From Streptomyces fumanus (GTDB taxonomy: Bacteria; Actinomycetota; Actinomycetes; Streptomycetales; Streptomycetaceae), in NCBI RefSeq assembly GCF_014655295.1, contig NZ_BNBI01000006.1, positions 124,001 to 188,000 of the forward strand: DNA of 64,000 bases, in the 5' to 3' direction. Positions within the stretch are counted from its first letter, which is position 1, and each line of letters opens with the position of its first letter. Below are positions 8,086 to 17,613 of the stretch, one piece after another. Position numbers and translations under genes: made by a program. The notes under the pieces were generated by a model that was not told where the DNA came from, searched no databases, and saw only the letters and a program-made list of their open reading frames with translations.

Positions 8086-8952
8086 ATGGGCAGCCACACC
8101 GACGTAACCCCCGACCAGCCGGACCACCTGCCGTCGCCCGCCACGCGGGCCGGGCGCGAGGGGCTGGACGCGCTCCTCGCCGACCCCCGCCGGGCGGTCG
8201 TCGCGCTCGACTTCGACGGCACCCTCGCCGACATCGTGCCCGACCCCGACCAGGCCCGCGCCCACCCGGACGCCGTAGCCGCGCTGGCCGCGCTCGCCCC
8301 GAAGGTCGCCTCCGTCGCGGTGATCACCGGCCGCCCGGCCGAGGTCGCCGTCCGCCACGGCGGCTTCGCGGACGTGCCCGGCCTGGAGCACCTGGTCGTC
8401 CTCGGCCACTACGGCGCCGAACGCTGGGACGCCGTCACCGGCACCGTCACCGCCCCCGCCGCGCACCCCGGCGTCGCCGCCGTCCGCGCCGAACTCCCCG
8501 CCCTCCTCGACCGGGTCGCGCCCGGTCCCGGCACGGCCGTCGAGGACAAGGGCCGCTCGGTCGCCGTGCACACCCGGCGGGCCGCCGACCCGGGGGCCGC
8601 CTTCGAGGCCCTGCGCGGCCCGCTCACCGACCTCGCGGCCCGGCACGGCCTGATCGTGGAGCCGGGCCGGCTGGTCCTCGAACTCCGTCCGCCCGGCATG
8701 GACAAGGGCGTCGCCCTGCGCGAGCACGTGCGGGCCACCGGAGCCGGCCCGGTCCTCTACGCCGGCGACGACCTCGGCGACCTGCCCGCCTACGCCGCCG
8801 TCGACGCCCTGCGCGCCGAGGGCGTCCCCGGCCTGCTGGTGTGCAGCGGCAGCGACGAGGTGACGGAGCTGCGCGAGCGCGCGGACGTCGAGGTGGCCGG
8901 CCCGGCGGGCGTGGTCGCCCTGCTGCGCGCCCTGGCCCGGCGACTGGCCTGA
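8086..8952 (+). CDS. otsB: Trehalose-6-phosphate phosphatase
   Basis: HAD-superfamily phosphatase that dephosphorylates trehalose-6-P to trehalose, the second step of the OtsAB pathway. The 288-residue protein has the nucleophile motif DFDGTLADI (DFDGT at 42-46), the motif II region VAVITGRP, and the metal-binding GDDLGD (227-232). Family length and order are normal. It converges on otsA with about 360 bp of repeat-rich DNA between them, so the two steps are adjacent but not one transcript. Trehalose is an osmolyte and spore storage sugar in streptomycetes. Confidence 0.9.
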   Translation: MGSHTDVTPDQPDHLPSPATRAGREGLDALLADPRRAVVALDFDGTLADIVPDPDQARAHPDAVAALAALAPKVASVAVITGRPAEVAVRHGGFADVPGLEHLVVLGHYGAERWDAVTGTVTAPAAHPGVAAVRAELPALLDRVAPGPGTAVEDKGRSVAVHTRRAADPGAAFEALRGPLTDLAARHGLIVEPGRLVLELRPPGMDKGVALREHVRATGAGPVLYAGDDLGDLPAYAAVDALRAEGVPGLLVCSGSDEVTELRERADVEVAGPAGVVALLRALARRLA

Positions 8953-9029
8953 GAGAACGGCCCACAAGGCGGCGGCGCCCCACCCGGTGCGGACCGGGCG
9001 GGGCGCCGCCGCCGGAGCCTGGTTCTGCC

Positions 9030-9140
9030 GTCGGAGCGCGGTCCCGCCGTCCGGTCCGGTCCCGTCGTCGGAGCGCGGTCCTGCCGTCCGGTCCGGTCCC
9101 GTCGTCGGAGCGCGGTCCCGCCGCCCGGTCCGGTCCCGTC
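9030..9140. repeat. 37-bp minisatellite (three copies) between otsB and otsA
   Basis: Three head-to-tail 37-bp units (9030-9066, 9067-9103, 9104-9140), each beginning GTCGGAGCGCGGTCC, differ at only one or two positions. They lie in the gap between the convergent otsB and otsA genes. The units carry no start or stop pattern suggesting a gene, and open frames through them are composition artefacts. Confidence 0.9.
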
Positions 9141-9143
9141 GTC

Positions 9144-9210
9144 GGAGCCCGGAGCCCGGAGCCCGGAGCCCGGAGCCCGGAGCCCGAGCCCGGAGCCCGA
9201 GCCCGGAGCC
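9144..9210. repeat. Heptamer repeat GGAGCCC
   Basis: Directly after the 37-bp units the heptamer GGAGCCC repeats six times in tandem (9144-9185), then continues as alternating GAGCCC and GGAGCCC to about 9210. With the 37-bp units it fills most of the otsB-otsA gap (8953-9311), which contains no gene that I can support. Confidence 0.85.
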
Positions 9211-9311
9211 TGGTCCTGCCGTCGGAGCCCGACCCCGAGCCCGGCCCCGCCTCCCGCGTCAGGCGCCTCACGTCCGGCGCCCGGGGCAGGCGCCCGCCGC
9301 AGGCGACCGCG

Positions 9312-10700
9312 TCAGCCGCGCAGTGCGTCCAACTGCTCCAGGAACCACCGGGCCGGCGGCAGCGCGGTCGCGGCGGCGGCCAGCTTCTTCGTCCGGTCGG
9401 CGCGCTCGCCCGCCGGCATCGACAGCGCCCGGTGCAGCGCCTCGGCGGTGCCCACCACGTCGTACGGATTGACGACGACCGCGTACTCGCCCAGCTCCTC
9501 GAACGCCCCGGCCTCCCGGGACAGCACCAGCGCGCACCCCTCGTCGGAGACGACCGGCACCTCCTTGGCGACCAGGTTCATCCCGTCCCGCACCGGGTTG
9601 ACCAGCGCCACGTCCGCCATCCGGTACGCGGCCAGCGACCGCGCGAAGTCGTCCTTGACGTGCAGCACGACCGGCGTCCAGCCCGGCGTCCCGTACTCGG
9701 CGTTGATCTCCTCGGCGACCCGCTGCACCTGCGCCGTGTACTCCCGGTACACCGCGAGGTCCTGCCGCGAGGGGTAGGCGAACGCCACGTGCACCACCCG
9801 CTCGCGCCACTCCGGCCGGTCGGCCAGCAACTGCCGGTAGGCCAGCAGCCCGCGCACGATGTTCTTGGACAGCTCGGTGCGGTCCACCCGGACGATGGTC
9901 CGGCGCCCCTCGCCGACCTCTTCGCGCAGCGCCGCCATCCGCTCGTCCACGTCCGCCTCGTGCGACCGCTGGCGCAGGAAGTCGGCGTCCGCGCCCAGCC
10001 CGTGCACCCCCACCCGGGTCTGCCCGAGCCCGCCGACCAGGGCGTCGCAGCAGGCGGTGAACGCGTCGGCCCACCGCCGGGTGAGGAACCCGAGCCGGTC
10101 CGCGCCCAGCATCCCGCGCAGCACCTGCTCGGCGATGTCGTCCGGCAGCATCCGGAAGTACTCCACCGGCGCCCACGGCGTGTGCGAGAAGTGCGCGATC
10201 CGCAGGTCGGGGCGGAGCTCCCGGAGCATCCCCGGCACCAGCGTCAGGTGGTAGTCCTGCACCAGCACGGCCGCGCCCTCGGCGGCCTCCTGGGCCAGCG
10301 CCTCGGCGAAGGCCCGGTTGAACGCCTCGTAGGAGGCCCACTGCCGGCGGAACTCCGCGTCGAAGACCGGCTCCAGCGGGGTCTGGTACAGCATGTGGTG
10401 GACGAACCACAGCACCGAGTTGGCGATGCCGTTGTACGCGTCGGCGTGCACGTCCGCCGGGACGTCCAGCATCCGCACGCCGTCCTCGCCGACCCCGCGC
10501 CGCACCGCCTCCCGGTCGCCGTCGCCGAGCGCCGAGCACACCCACAGCGCCCCCGCGTCCGGCCCGATCGCCGACAGCCCCGAGACCAGCCCGCCCCCGC
10601 CGCGTCTGGCGTGCAGCGAACCGTCCTCCCGAACCTCGTACGAAACCGGTCCCCGATTGGAGGCGACCAGCACCTGAGCAGCACCGAAGCTTGAAGCCAT
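9312..10700 (-). CDS. otsA: Trehalose-6-phosphate synthase (GT20)
   Basis: Glycosyltransferase joining UDP-(or GDP-)glucose and glucose-6-P to trehalose-6-P. The 462-residue protein shows VLVASNRGPVS near the start, VLVQDYHLTLVPGMLRE, FSHTPWAPVEYFRMLP, and the nucleotide-sugar region VNPVRDGMNLVAKE, all standard GT20 features. The ATG at 10700 opens MASSFGAAQ and follows GAGGCG; a TTG three codons upstream is less likely. It converges with otsB and is followed upstream on the same strand by the glucosylphosphoglycerate synthase gene, making a small compatible-solute region. Confidence 0.92.
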   Translation of the reverse strand: MASSFGAAQVLVASNRGPVSYEVREDGSLHARRGGGGLVSGLSAIGPDAGALWVCSALGDGDREAVRRGVGEDGVRMLDVPADVHADAYNGIANSVLWFVHHMLYQTPLEPVFDAEFRRQWASYEAFNRAFAEALAQEAAEGAAVLVQDYHLTLVPGMLRELRPDLRIAHFSHTPWAPVEYFRMLPDDIAEQVLRGMLGADRLGFLTRRWADAFTACCDALVGGLGQTRVGVHGLGADADFLRQRSHEADVDERMAALREEVGEGRRTIVRVDRTELSKNIVRGLLAYRQLLADRPEWRERVVHVAFAYPSRQDLAVYREYTAQVQRVAEEINAEYGTPGWTPVVLHVKDDFARSLAAYRMADVALVNPVRDGMNLVAKEVPVVSDEGCALVLSREAGAFEELGEYAVVVNPYDVVGTAEALHRALSMPAGERADRTKKLAAAATALPPARWFLEQLDALRG

Positions 10701-10763
10701 ACGCCTCAACCTAGCCCGGCCGGTCGGAACTCAAACGTGGGTTCCCCGCCCGCCGTCACCCGT

Positions 10764-11708
10764 TCACGCCACCTTCCGCCGGGCGTACTCGGCGATCTCC
10801 AGCATCGGCGGCCGCTCCTCGGTGTCGACCGAGAAGGTGCGCGGCTCGAAGCCGTTCTCGCCGCGCTCGAACTGGGTCAGCGCGGGGCGGATCAGATGCC
10901 CGCGGGCCAGCCGCAACTGCGCGGTGCGGTAGATCGCGGCGGCCATCCGGCCGAGCGCCTGCCCGTCCTGGTGCCGGTGCTTGCGCACCCCCACGTCGAC
11001 CTGGGCCAGCGCGTCCAGGCCGACCAGGTGCAGGGCGTCGACCAGCATCCCCAGCTCCACGCCGTAGCCGACCGGGAACGGCAGCCGCTCCAGCAGCGAG
11101 CGGCGGGCCGCGTACTCGCCGCCCAGCGGCTGCACGAACCCGGCCAGTTGCGGCCAGTGCATGTTGAGCAGCGGGCGGGCCATCAGCTCGGTGACCCGGC
11201 CGCCCTGCCCGGCCGCCGCGCCCAGCGGACGGTCGTACATGGCCTTGACCAGGTCCACGCCCGGGTCGGTCAGCAGCGGGCCGACGATCCCCGAGACGAA
11301 GTCGGAGGAGAACTCCCGCAGGTCCGCGTCGACGAAGCAGACGATGTCCCCGTCGGTGGCCAGCAGCGAGCGCCACAGCACCTCGCCCTTGCCGGGCACG
11401 GCCGGGATGCGGGGCAGAATGCGGTCGCGGTGCACCACCCGGGCGCCCGCCGCGGCGGCCACCTCGGACGTGCGGTCGGTGGAGCCCGAGTCGACGACCA
11501 CGATCTCGTCGACCAGCGGCACCTGACGCATCAGGTCGTGGCGGAGGACGGCGACGATGTCGCCGACGGTCTCCTCCTCGTTGAGGGCGGGCAGCACCAC
11601 GCTGACCGACTGGCCGGTGGCCCGTTTCGCGGCCATGATCTGGTGCAGCGGACGGTCGGTCACGGACCAGGAGCGGGCGCTCAGCCAGCGCTCGACTTCT
11701 TCCAGCAC
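10764..11708 (-). CDS. gpgS: Glucosyl-3-phosphoglycerate synthase (GT81)
   Basis: Transfers glucose from a nucleotide sugar to 3-phosphoglycerate, first step to glucosylglycerate, an osmolyte and, in mycobacteria, a primer for methylglucose polysaccharides. The protein has the GT-A nucleotide segment VSVVLPALNEEETVG, the metal-binding DAD in CFVDADL, and VGYGVELGMLVDALHLVG, all characteristic of GpgS/MpgS. I choose GTG at 11708 because GGAGGAG precedes it by 9 nt (314 residues); the frame also opens at 11738. It lies 63 bp upstream of otsA on the same strand and may be cotranscribed with it. Confidence 0.82.
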   Translation of the reverse strand: MLEEVERWLSARSWSVTDRPLHQIMAAKRATGQSVSVVLPALNEEETVGDIVAVLRHDLMRQVPLVDEIVVVDSGSTDRTSEVAAAAGARVVHRDRILPRIPAVPGKGEVLWRSLLATDGDIVCFVDADLREFSSDFVSGIVGPLLTDPGVDLVKAMYDRPLGAAAGQGGRVTELMARPLLNMHWPQLAGFVQPLGGEYAARRSLLERLPFPVGYGVELGMLVDALHLVGLDALAQVDVGVRKHRHQDGQALGRMAAAIYRTAQLRLARGHLIRPALTQFERGENGFEPRTFSVDTEERPPMLEIAEYARRKVA

Positions 11709-11869
11709 GGTCCCCGGCTCCTCCCTGTGGTGGACCACCGTGGGTCACGTGTGATCCATCTCGCGCATCGGACGTCTATCTCAACTGTCCTGGCCTTCGG
11801 TTACAGTCTTGAACAACGCGGGTGACCATCGCATGTCGGGGGTCTCCGGCGTTCCACAACCACATAGCG

Positions 11870-12007
11870 CTCATCCAGAGGGGCAGAGGGACACGGCCCG
11901 ATGAAGCCCCGGCAACCCTCCAGTCGGCACTCGTGAAGCAGCGAGGCTCCCGGCTCGGGAAGGTGCCAAATCCGTCTCACGACGAAACGCGTCGTGAGGA
12001 AGATGAG
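11870..12007 (+). promoter_or_regulatory. SAM-I (S-box) riboswitch upstream of thrC
   Basis: The leader shows the S-box architecture: P1 CTCATC (11870-11875) pairs with GATGAG (12002-12007). Between them come the conserved blocks AGAGGGACACGGCCC, GATGAAGCCCCGGCAACC and GGTGCCAAATCC. A P4 hairpin, CTCACGAC / GTCGTGAG, closes the 3' side. The motif binds S-adenosylmethionine. The 3' strand of P1 runs into the purine-rich GAGGAGAAAGGG before the thrC start, so SAM binding may act on translation initiation rather than through a terminator. Confidence 0.93.
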
Positions 12008-12027
12008 GAGAAAGGGCCTCGCCTCAC

Positions 12028-13320
12028 ATGGCTGTGCAGACTGTCGCGACCACCGCCGACACCGCCGCTTCCCCCGTGGACCTCGGTCCCGCCGCGGCGC
12101 TCTCCTGCCGCGAATGCGGACACCGTATCCCCCTCGGCCCGGTCTTCGCCTGCGAGGAGTGTTTCGGCCCGCTGGAGATCGCCTACGACTACTCCTCCTA
12201 CGACACCGAGGAACTGCGCCGGCGCATCGAAGCGGGCCCCGCGAACATCTGGCGCTACGCCCCCCTGCTGCCGGTCCCGGCCGACGTCGCCGAAAAGCCC
12301 AACCTGAACCCGGGCTGGACCAAGCTGGTCAAGGCCGACAACCTCGCCCGCGAGCTGGGCGTCACCGGCGGTCTGTACGTCAAGGACGACTCCGGCAACC
12401 CCACCCACTCCTTCAAGGACCGGGTCGTCGCCCAGGCCCTGGAGGCCGCCCGCGCCTTCGGCTTCACCACCCTGTCCTGCTCCTCCACCGGCAACCTGGC
12501 CGGCGCGGTCGGCGCCGCCGCCGCCCGGGCCGGACTGCGCTCCTGCGTGTTCATCCCGCACGACCTGGAGCAGGGCAAGGTCGTCATGGCCGCGGTCTAC
12601 GGCGGCGAACTGGTCGGCATCGAGGGCAACTACGACGACGTCAACCGCTTCTGCTCCGAGCTGATCGGCGACCCGGCCGGCGAGGGCTGGGGCTTCGTCA
12701 ACGTCAACCTCCGGCCGTACTACGCGGAGGGGTCCAAGACCCTCGCGTACGAGATCTGCGAGCAGCTCGGCTGGCGGCTCCCGGACCAGCTCGTGGTGCC
12801 GATCGCGTCCGGCTCCCAGCTCACGAAGATCGACAAGGGGCTGCGGGAGCTGATCGAGCTGGGCCTGGTCGAGGACAAGCCGTACAAGATCTTCGGCGCC
12901 CAGGCCGAGGGCTGCTCGCCGGTGTCGACCGCGTACAAGGCCGGGCACGACGTGGTCCGGCCGCAGAAGCCGGACACCATCGCCAAGTCCCTCGCGATCG
13001 GCAACCCGGCCGACGGGCCCTACGTCCTGGACATCGCGCGCCGCACCGGCGGGGCGGTGGAGGACGTGACCGACGGGCAGATCGTCGACGCGATCAAGCT
13101 GCTGGCCCGGACCGAGGGGATCTTCGCGGAGACGGCCGGCGGGGTGACCGTCGGGGTCACCCGCAAGCTCATCGAGGCGGGGGTGCTGGACCCGGCGCTC
13201 ACGACCGTCGTCCTGAACACGGGCGACGGGCTGAAGACGCTGGACGCGGTGGCGGGGACGGGGCTCACGGCGACGATCCGGCCGAGCCTGGAGTCGTTCC
13301 GTTCGGCCGGCCTGGCGTAG
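12028..13320 (+). CDS. thrC: Threonine synthase
   Basis: PLP enzyme converting O-phosphohomoserine to threonine. The 430-residue protein has an N-terminal zinc-ribbon-like pair CRECGH (C27, C30) and CEECF (C42, C45). The PLP lysine is in THSFKDR (K130). STGNLAGAVGAAAARAGL and the Ser/Gly-rich loop PIASGSQL are the phosphate-binding elements. The ATG at 12028 follows AAAGGG. The upstream SAM-I riboswitch ties threonine synthesis to methionine/SAM status, which makes sense because threonine and methionine routes compete at O-phosphohomoserine. A sulfur-carrier gene follows 43 bp downstream. Confidence 0.95.
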   Translation: MAVQTVATTADTAASPVDLGPAAALSCRECGHRIPLGPVFACEECFGPLEIAYDYSSYDTEELRRRIEAGPANIWRYAPLLPVPADVAEKPNLNPGWTKLVKADNLARELGVTGGLYVKDDSGNPTHSFKDRVVAQALEAARAFGFTTLSCSSTGNLAGAVGAAAARAGLRSCVFIPHDLEQGKVVMAAVYGGELVGIEGNYDDVNRFCSELIGDPAGEGWGFVNVNLRPYYAEGSKTLAYEICEQLGWRLPDQLVVPIASGSQLTKIDKGLRELIELGLVEDKPYKIFGAQAEGCSPVSTAYKAGHDVVRPQKPDTIAKSLAIGNPADGPYVLDIARRTGGAVEDVTDGQIVDAIKLLARTEGIFAETAGGVTVGVTRKLIEAGVLDPALTTVVLNTGDGLKTLDAVAGTGLTATIRPSLESFRSAGLA

Positions 13321-13363
13321 TCGCGCCCCCAGGTACGTACATCCTTCCGGAGGTTTCATCATC

Positions 13364-13639
13364 GTGAGCGTCACTGTCCGCATCCCCACCATCCTGCGTA
13401 CCTACACCGGCGGCAAGGCCGAGGTCAGCGCCGAGGGCACGACCCTCGGGGAGGTCATCGCCGACCTGGAGAAGAACCACACCGGCATCGCCGCCCGGGT
13501 CCTGGACGACCAGGGCAAGCTGCGCCGGTTCGTCAACGTCTACGTCAACGACGACGACGTCCGCTTCGAGCAGGGCCTGGAGACCGCCACGCCCGAGGGC
13601 GCGGGCGTTTCCATCATCCCCGCGGTCGCCGGCGGCTGA
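13364..13639 (+). CDS. MoaD/ThiS-family sulfur-carrier protein
   Basis: A 91-residue ubiquitin-fold protein ending in the diagnostic Gly-Gly (IIPAVAGG), the site of adenylation and thiocarboxylate formation by an MoeZ/ThiF-type enzyme. The opening VTVRIPTILRTYTGGKAEV and the segment RFVNVYVNDDDVRFEQGLET resemble CysO/MoaD proteins. GTG start preceded by GGAGGTT. It lies directly after thrC, then a strong terminator, so it probably shares the riboswitch-controlled transcript. Which pathway receives the sulfur (cysteine, molybdopterin or other) cannot be told from this region. Confidence 0.8.
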   Translation: MSVTVRIPTILRTYTGGKAEVSAEGTTLGEVIADLEKNHTGIAARVLDDQGKLRRFVNVYVNDDDVRFEQGLETATPEGAGVSIIPAVAGG

Positions 13640-13661
13640 CCGTCACGGGCCGTTCCCGCGC

Positions 13662-13697
13662 ATTGCCCCCTCCGCGAGAAGAAGCGGAGGGGGCAAT
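13662..13697. terminator. Strong hairpin after thrC and the sulfur-carrier gene
   Basis: A perfect 14-bp inverted repeat (ATTGCCCCCTCCGC / GCGGAGGGGGCAAT) with an 8-nt loop, 22 bp after the stop codon. The arms end in AT-rich sequence on both sides, so it could work in either direction. Confidence 0.85.
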
Positions 13698-14052
13698 TCA
13701 ATGTGGTTGAGCGCGGTAGAGTTGGGGAACACGGTGCTGATCGTCGGCCGGGAACCCTGAATTCCTGCCGTGCGCCCCGACTAGATGCAGCCAAAGTGCG
13801 GGCCCCTTTCGCGGCTTTTGCTCCTTATGCATGGCCCGACTTGCCCTGAATTACGGCGAATTCTCGCCACATTCCGGACCCCGGGCGTCCAGATTTCTCG
13901 TCCGATTGACCTGTTGCAGACGGCAGTTGGACAGATACATTCAGCCGCGGTCGACGCGTTCCGGCGCACGTCCCCGACCGTTGGGGGACGAGATCTGACC
14001 CGGATCCGCGAAGTGTGGATCTGCGCAAGGGCCAGTAATAGGGGAGTTAGGC
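13698..14052 (+). other. Long leader and promoter region of the cold-shock gene
   Basis: About 355 bp with no gene that I can support and clearly lower GC than its surroundings. A possible promoter is TTGCAG (13914-13919), 16 bp, TACATT (13936-13941), which would give a 5' untranslated region of roughly 100 nt before the cold-shock start. Long leaders are common for cold-shock mRNAs. A GGGGAG Shine-Dalgarno lies just before 14053. Confidence 0.4.
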
Positions 14053-14256
14053 ATGGCTCAGGGCACCGTCAAGTGGTTCAACGCGGAGAAGGGGTACGGC
14101 TTCATCGCGGTCGACGGTGGTGCGGATGTTTTCGTCCACTACAGCGCGATCCAGATGGACGGTTACCGCACCCTTGAAGAAGGCCAGCGGGTCGAGTTCG
14201 AGATCTCGCAGGGCCAGAAGGGCCCGCAGGCCGACATGGTGCGCGTCACTGCCTGA
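14053..14256 (+). CDS. Cold-shock protein (CspA family, 67 residues)
   Basis: Single cold-shock domain that binds single-stranded RNA/DNA and melts mRNA structure. RNP1 is KGYGFIAV and RNP2 is DVFVHYSAI; the opening [14 protein letters not shown] and 67-residue length are the actinobacterial norm. A perfect hairpin terminator follows at 14292-14323, so the gene is monocistronic. It lies between thrC and groEL2, matching the order I recall from S. coelicolor. Confidence 0.95.
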   Translation: MAQGTVKWFNAEKGYGFIAVDGGADVFVHYSAIQMDGYRTLEEGQRVEFEISQGQKGPQADMVRVTA

Positions 14257-14291
14257 CACACGCGACCGACCGCACCGCAGGTCTTCTGTCC

Positions 14292-14323
14292 GAGGGCCCG
14301 CACCCGCCGGGGTGCGGGCCCTC
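14292..14323. terminator. Hairpin after the cold-shock gene
   Basis: Perfect 14-bp inverted repeat (GAGGGCCCGCACCC / GGGTGCGGGCCCTC) with a 4-nt loop, 35 bp after the stop codon. No T-tract. Confidence 0.85.
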
Positions 14324-14381
14324 CGGCATGCCCGGCCCCCTCGCCCGGCCCCGTCCGCTCCGGCTCGAAACGCGGTAGCCG

Positions 14382-14408
14382 CTTGCACTCGGCAGGGGCG
14401 AGTGCTAA
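14382..14408. promoter_or_regulatory. CIRCE element 1 (HrcA operator) with groEL2 promoter
   Basis: CTTGCACTC-N9-GAGTGCTAA matches the CIRCE consensus TTAGCACTC-N9-GAGTGCTAA with two changes in the left arm. The element also contains a plausible housekeeping promoter: TTGCAC (14383-14388), 17 bp, TAATCA (14406-14411), so HrcA bound here would block RNA polymerase directly. Confidence 0.85.
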
Positions 14409-14417
14409 TCATTGGCG

Positions 14418-16193
<1,776 letters not shown>

Positions 16194-16222
16194 TCGGCTC
16201 CGAGTCGATCGCACGTCCTCGA

Positions 16223-16273
16223 CCGAGGGCGGCACTCCCCGCGAACCCGGGGGGTGCCGCCCTCGGGCGTTTT
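16223..16273 (+). terminator. Terminator after groEL2
   Basis: Eighteen-bp arms with one mismatch (16223-16240 and 16249-16266) and an 8-nt loop, followed by GCGTTTT. Stem plus short T-run makes this one of the better intrinsic terminators in the window. Confidence 0.85.
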
Positions 16274-16403
16274 CCCGGCGCCGCCCGGGATCACGGCGCC
16301 GACCGGGATTACCGGGGCGGGCAGGCCGGTTGTACTCCCCGTAAAGGTCTATGCGTATGCACATACCGACCGGTACCCCCACCTTCTGCGAGGAGTCCCC
16401 CAC

Positions 16404-17534
16404 GTGACCGCCACCTCCCCCGACACCGCCGCCCGCGCGGCCGAGATCCTCTCCCGCCCCACCGCGATCAACGGGCTGACCGTCCCCAACCGCATCGCGA
16501 TGGCGCCGATGACCCGCATGTTCTCCCCGGGCGGCGTGCCCGGCGAGGACGTGGTGGCGTACTACGGGCGCCGCGCCGCCGCCGGTGTCGGCCTGATCGT
16601 CACCGAGGGCACCTACGTCGGCCACCCGTCCGCCGGGCAGAGCGACAGCGTGCCCCGGTTCCACGGCGAGGAGCAGCTCGCGGGCTGGGCGAAGGTCGCC
16701 GAGGCCGTGCACGCGGGCGGCGGCACCATCGTGCCGCAGCTCTGGCACATCGGCATGGTCCGCAGCCAGGGCGAGCCGCCCTTCCCCGAGGCCCCGGCCG
16801 TCGGCCCCTCCGGCCTGCGGATCGGCGCCGCGGAGCCCACCGGCAAGGCGATGACCCAGCAGGACATCGACGCCGTGGTCGCCGCGTTCGCGCAGGCCGC
16901 CGCCGACGCCGAGCGCATCGGCTTCGACGGCGTGGAGATCCACGGCGCCCACGGCTACCTCGTCGACCAGTTCCTGTGGGCCGGCACCAACCGCCGGACC
17001 GACGCCTACGGCGGCGACCTCGTCGCCCGTACCCGGTTCGCCGCGGAGATCGTCGCGGCCGTCCGGGAGCGGGTCTCCGCCGCCTTCCCGGTGATCTTCC
17101 GCTTCTCGCAGTGGAAGATGGACGCCTACGACGCCCGCCTCGCCGAGACCCCGGAGGAGCTGGACGCCCTCCTCGCCCCGCTCGCCGCGGCCGGGGTGGA
17201 CGCCTTCCACGCCTCCACCCGCCGCTACTGGCGCCCCGAGTTCGACGGCTCCGACCTCAACCTCGCGGGCTGGACGAAGAAGCTCACCGGCAAGCCCGTC
17301 ATCACCGTCGGCTCGGTGGGCCTGGACGGCGAGTTCGGCAAGGCGTTCCAGGGCCAGGGCTCGGCCGTCGCCGACCTCGGCGACCTGCTGGACAGGCTGG
17401 AGCGCGAGGAGTTCGACCTGGTCGCCGTGGGCCGCGCCCTGCTCCAGGACCCCGAGTGGGCGAAGAAGGTGCTGGCCGGCCGCTTCGACGAGCTGGCGGC
17501 GTTCGACCCGGCGGCGCTGAAGACCCTGAGCTGA
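16404..17534 (+). CDS. Old yellow enzyme-type NADH:flavin oxidoreductase
   Basis: FMN-dependent ene-reductase family, (beta/alpha)8 barrel, 376 residues. Seen are the FMN-site segment NRIAMAPMTRMF, LWHIGMV, the substrate-binding pair HGAHGYLVDQFLW, the substrate loop NRRTDAYGG, and the phosphate-binding VGRALLQDPEW. It is in the single-domain OYE class, with no Fe-S cluster. The GTG at 16404 follows GAGGAG at 8-nt spacing; the longer open frame upstream crosses the groEL2 terminator and is not real. Physiological substrate unknown; electrophilic enones are typical. A carboxylesterase gene follows 79 bp downstream. Confidence 0.85.
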   Translation: MTATSPDTAARAAEILSRPTAINGLTVPNRIAMAPMTRMFSPGGVPGEDVVAYYGRRAAAGVGLIVTEGTYVGHPSAGQSDSVPRFHGEEQLAGWAKVAEAVHAGGGTIVPQLWHIGMVRSQGEPPFPEAPAVGPSGLRIGAAEPTGKAMTQQDIDAVVAAFAQAAADAERIGFDGVEIHGAHGYLVDQFLWAGTNRRTDAYGGDLVARTRFAAEIVAAVRERVSAAFPVIFRFSQWKMDAYDARLAETPEELDALLAPLAAAGVDAFHASTRRYWRPEFDGSDLNLAGWTKKLTGKPVITVGSVGLDGEFGKAFQGQGSAVADLGDLLDRLEREEFDLVAVGRALLQDPEWAKKVLAGRFDELAAFDPAALKTLS

Positions 17535-17613
17535 GCCGCTCGCGCACCACGGCGTAGGGTCCGACAGATCACCAACTGGCGTACGTCCAGCGGCAACCAG
17601 TGAGGAGTGATCG

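Noticed and set aside
9030..9210. CRISPR-like array
   Set aside because: Units are directly adjacent with no spacers and no cas genes nearby; it is a minisatellite.
8841..10694. Plus-strand frame across the minisatellite and otsA
   Set aside because: Low-complexity Arg/Gly/Pro product antisense to a clear OtsA protein.
13785..14177. 130-residue frame through the cold-shock leader
   Set aside because: Overlaps the cold-shock gene in another frame, has atypical codon bias and no ribosome site.
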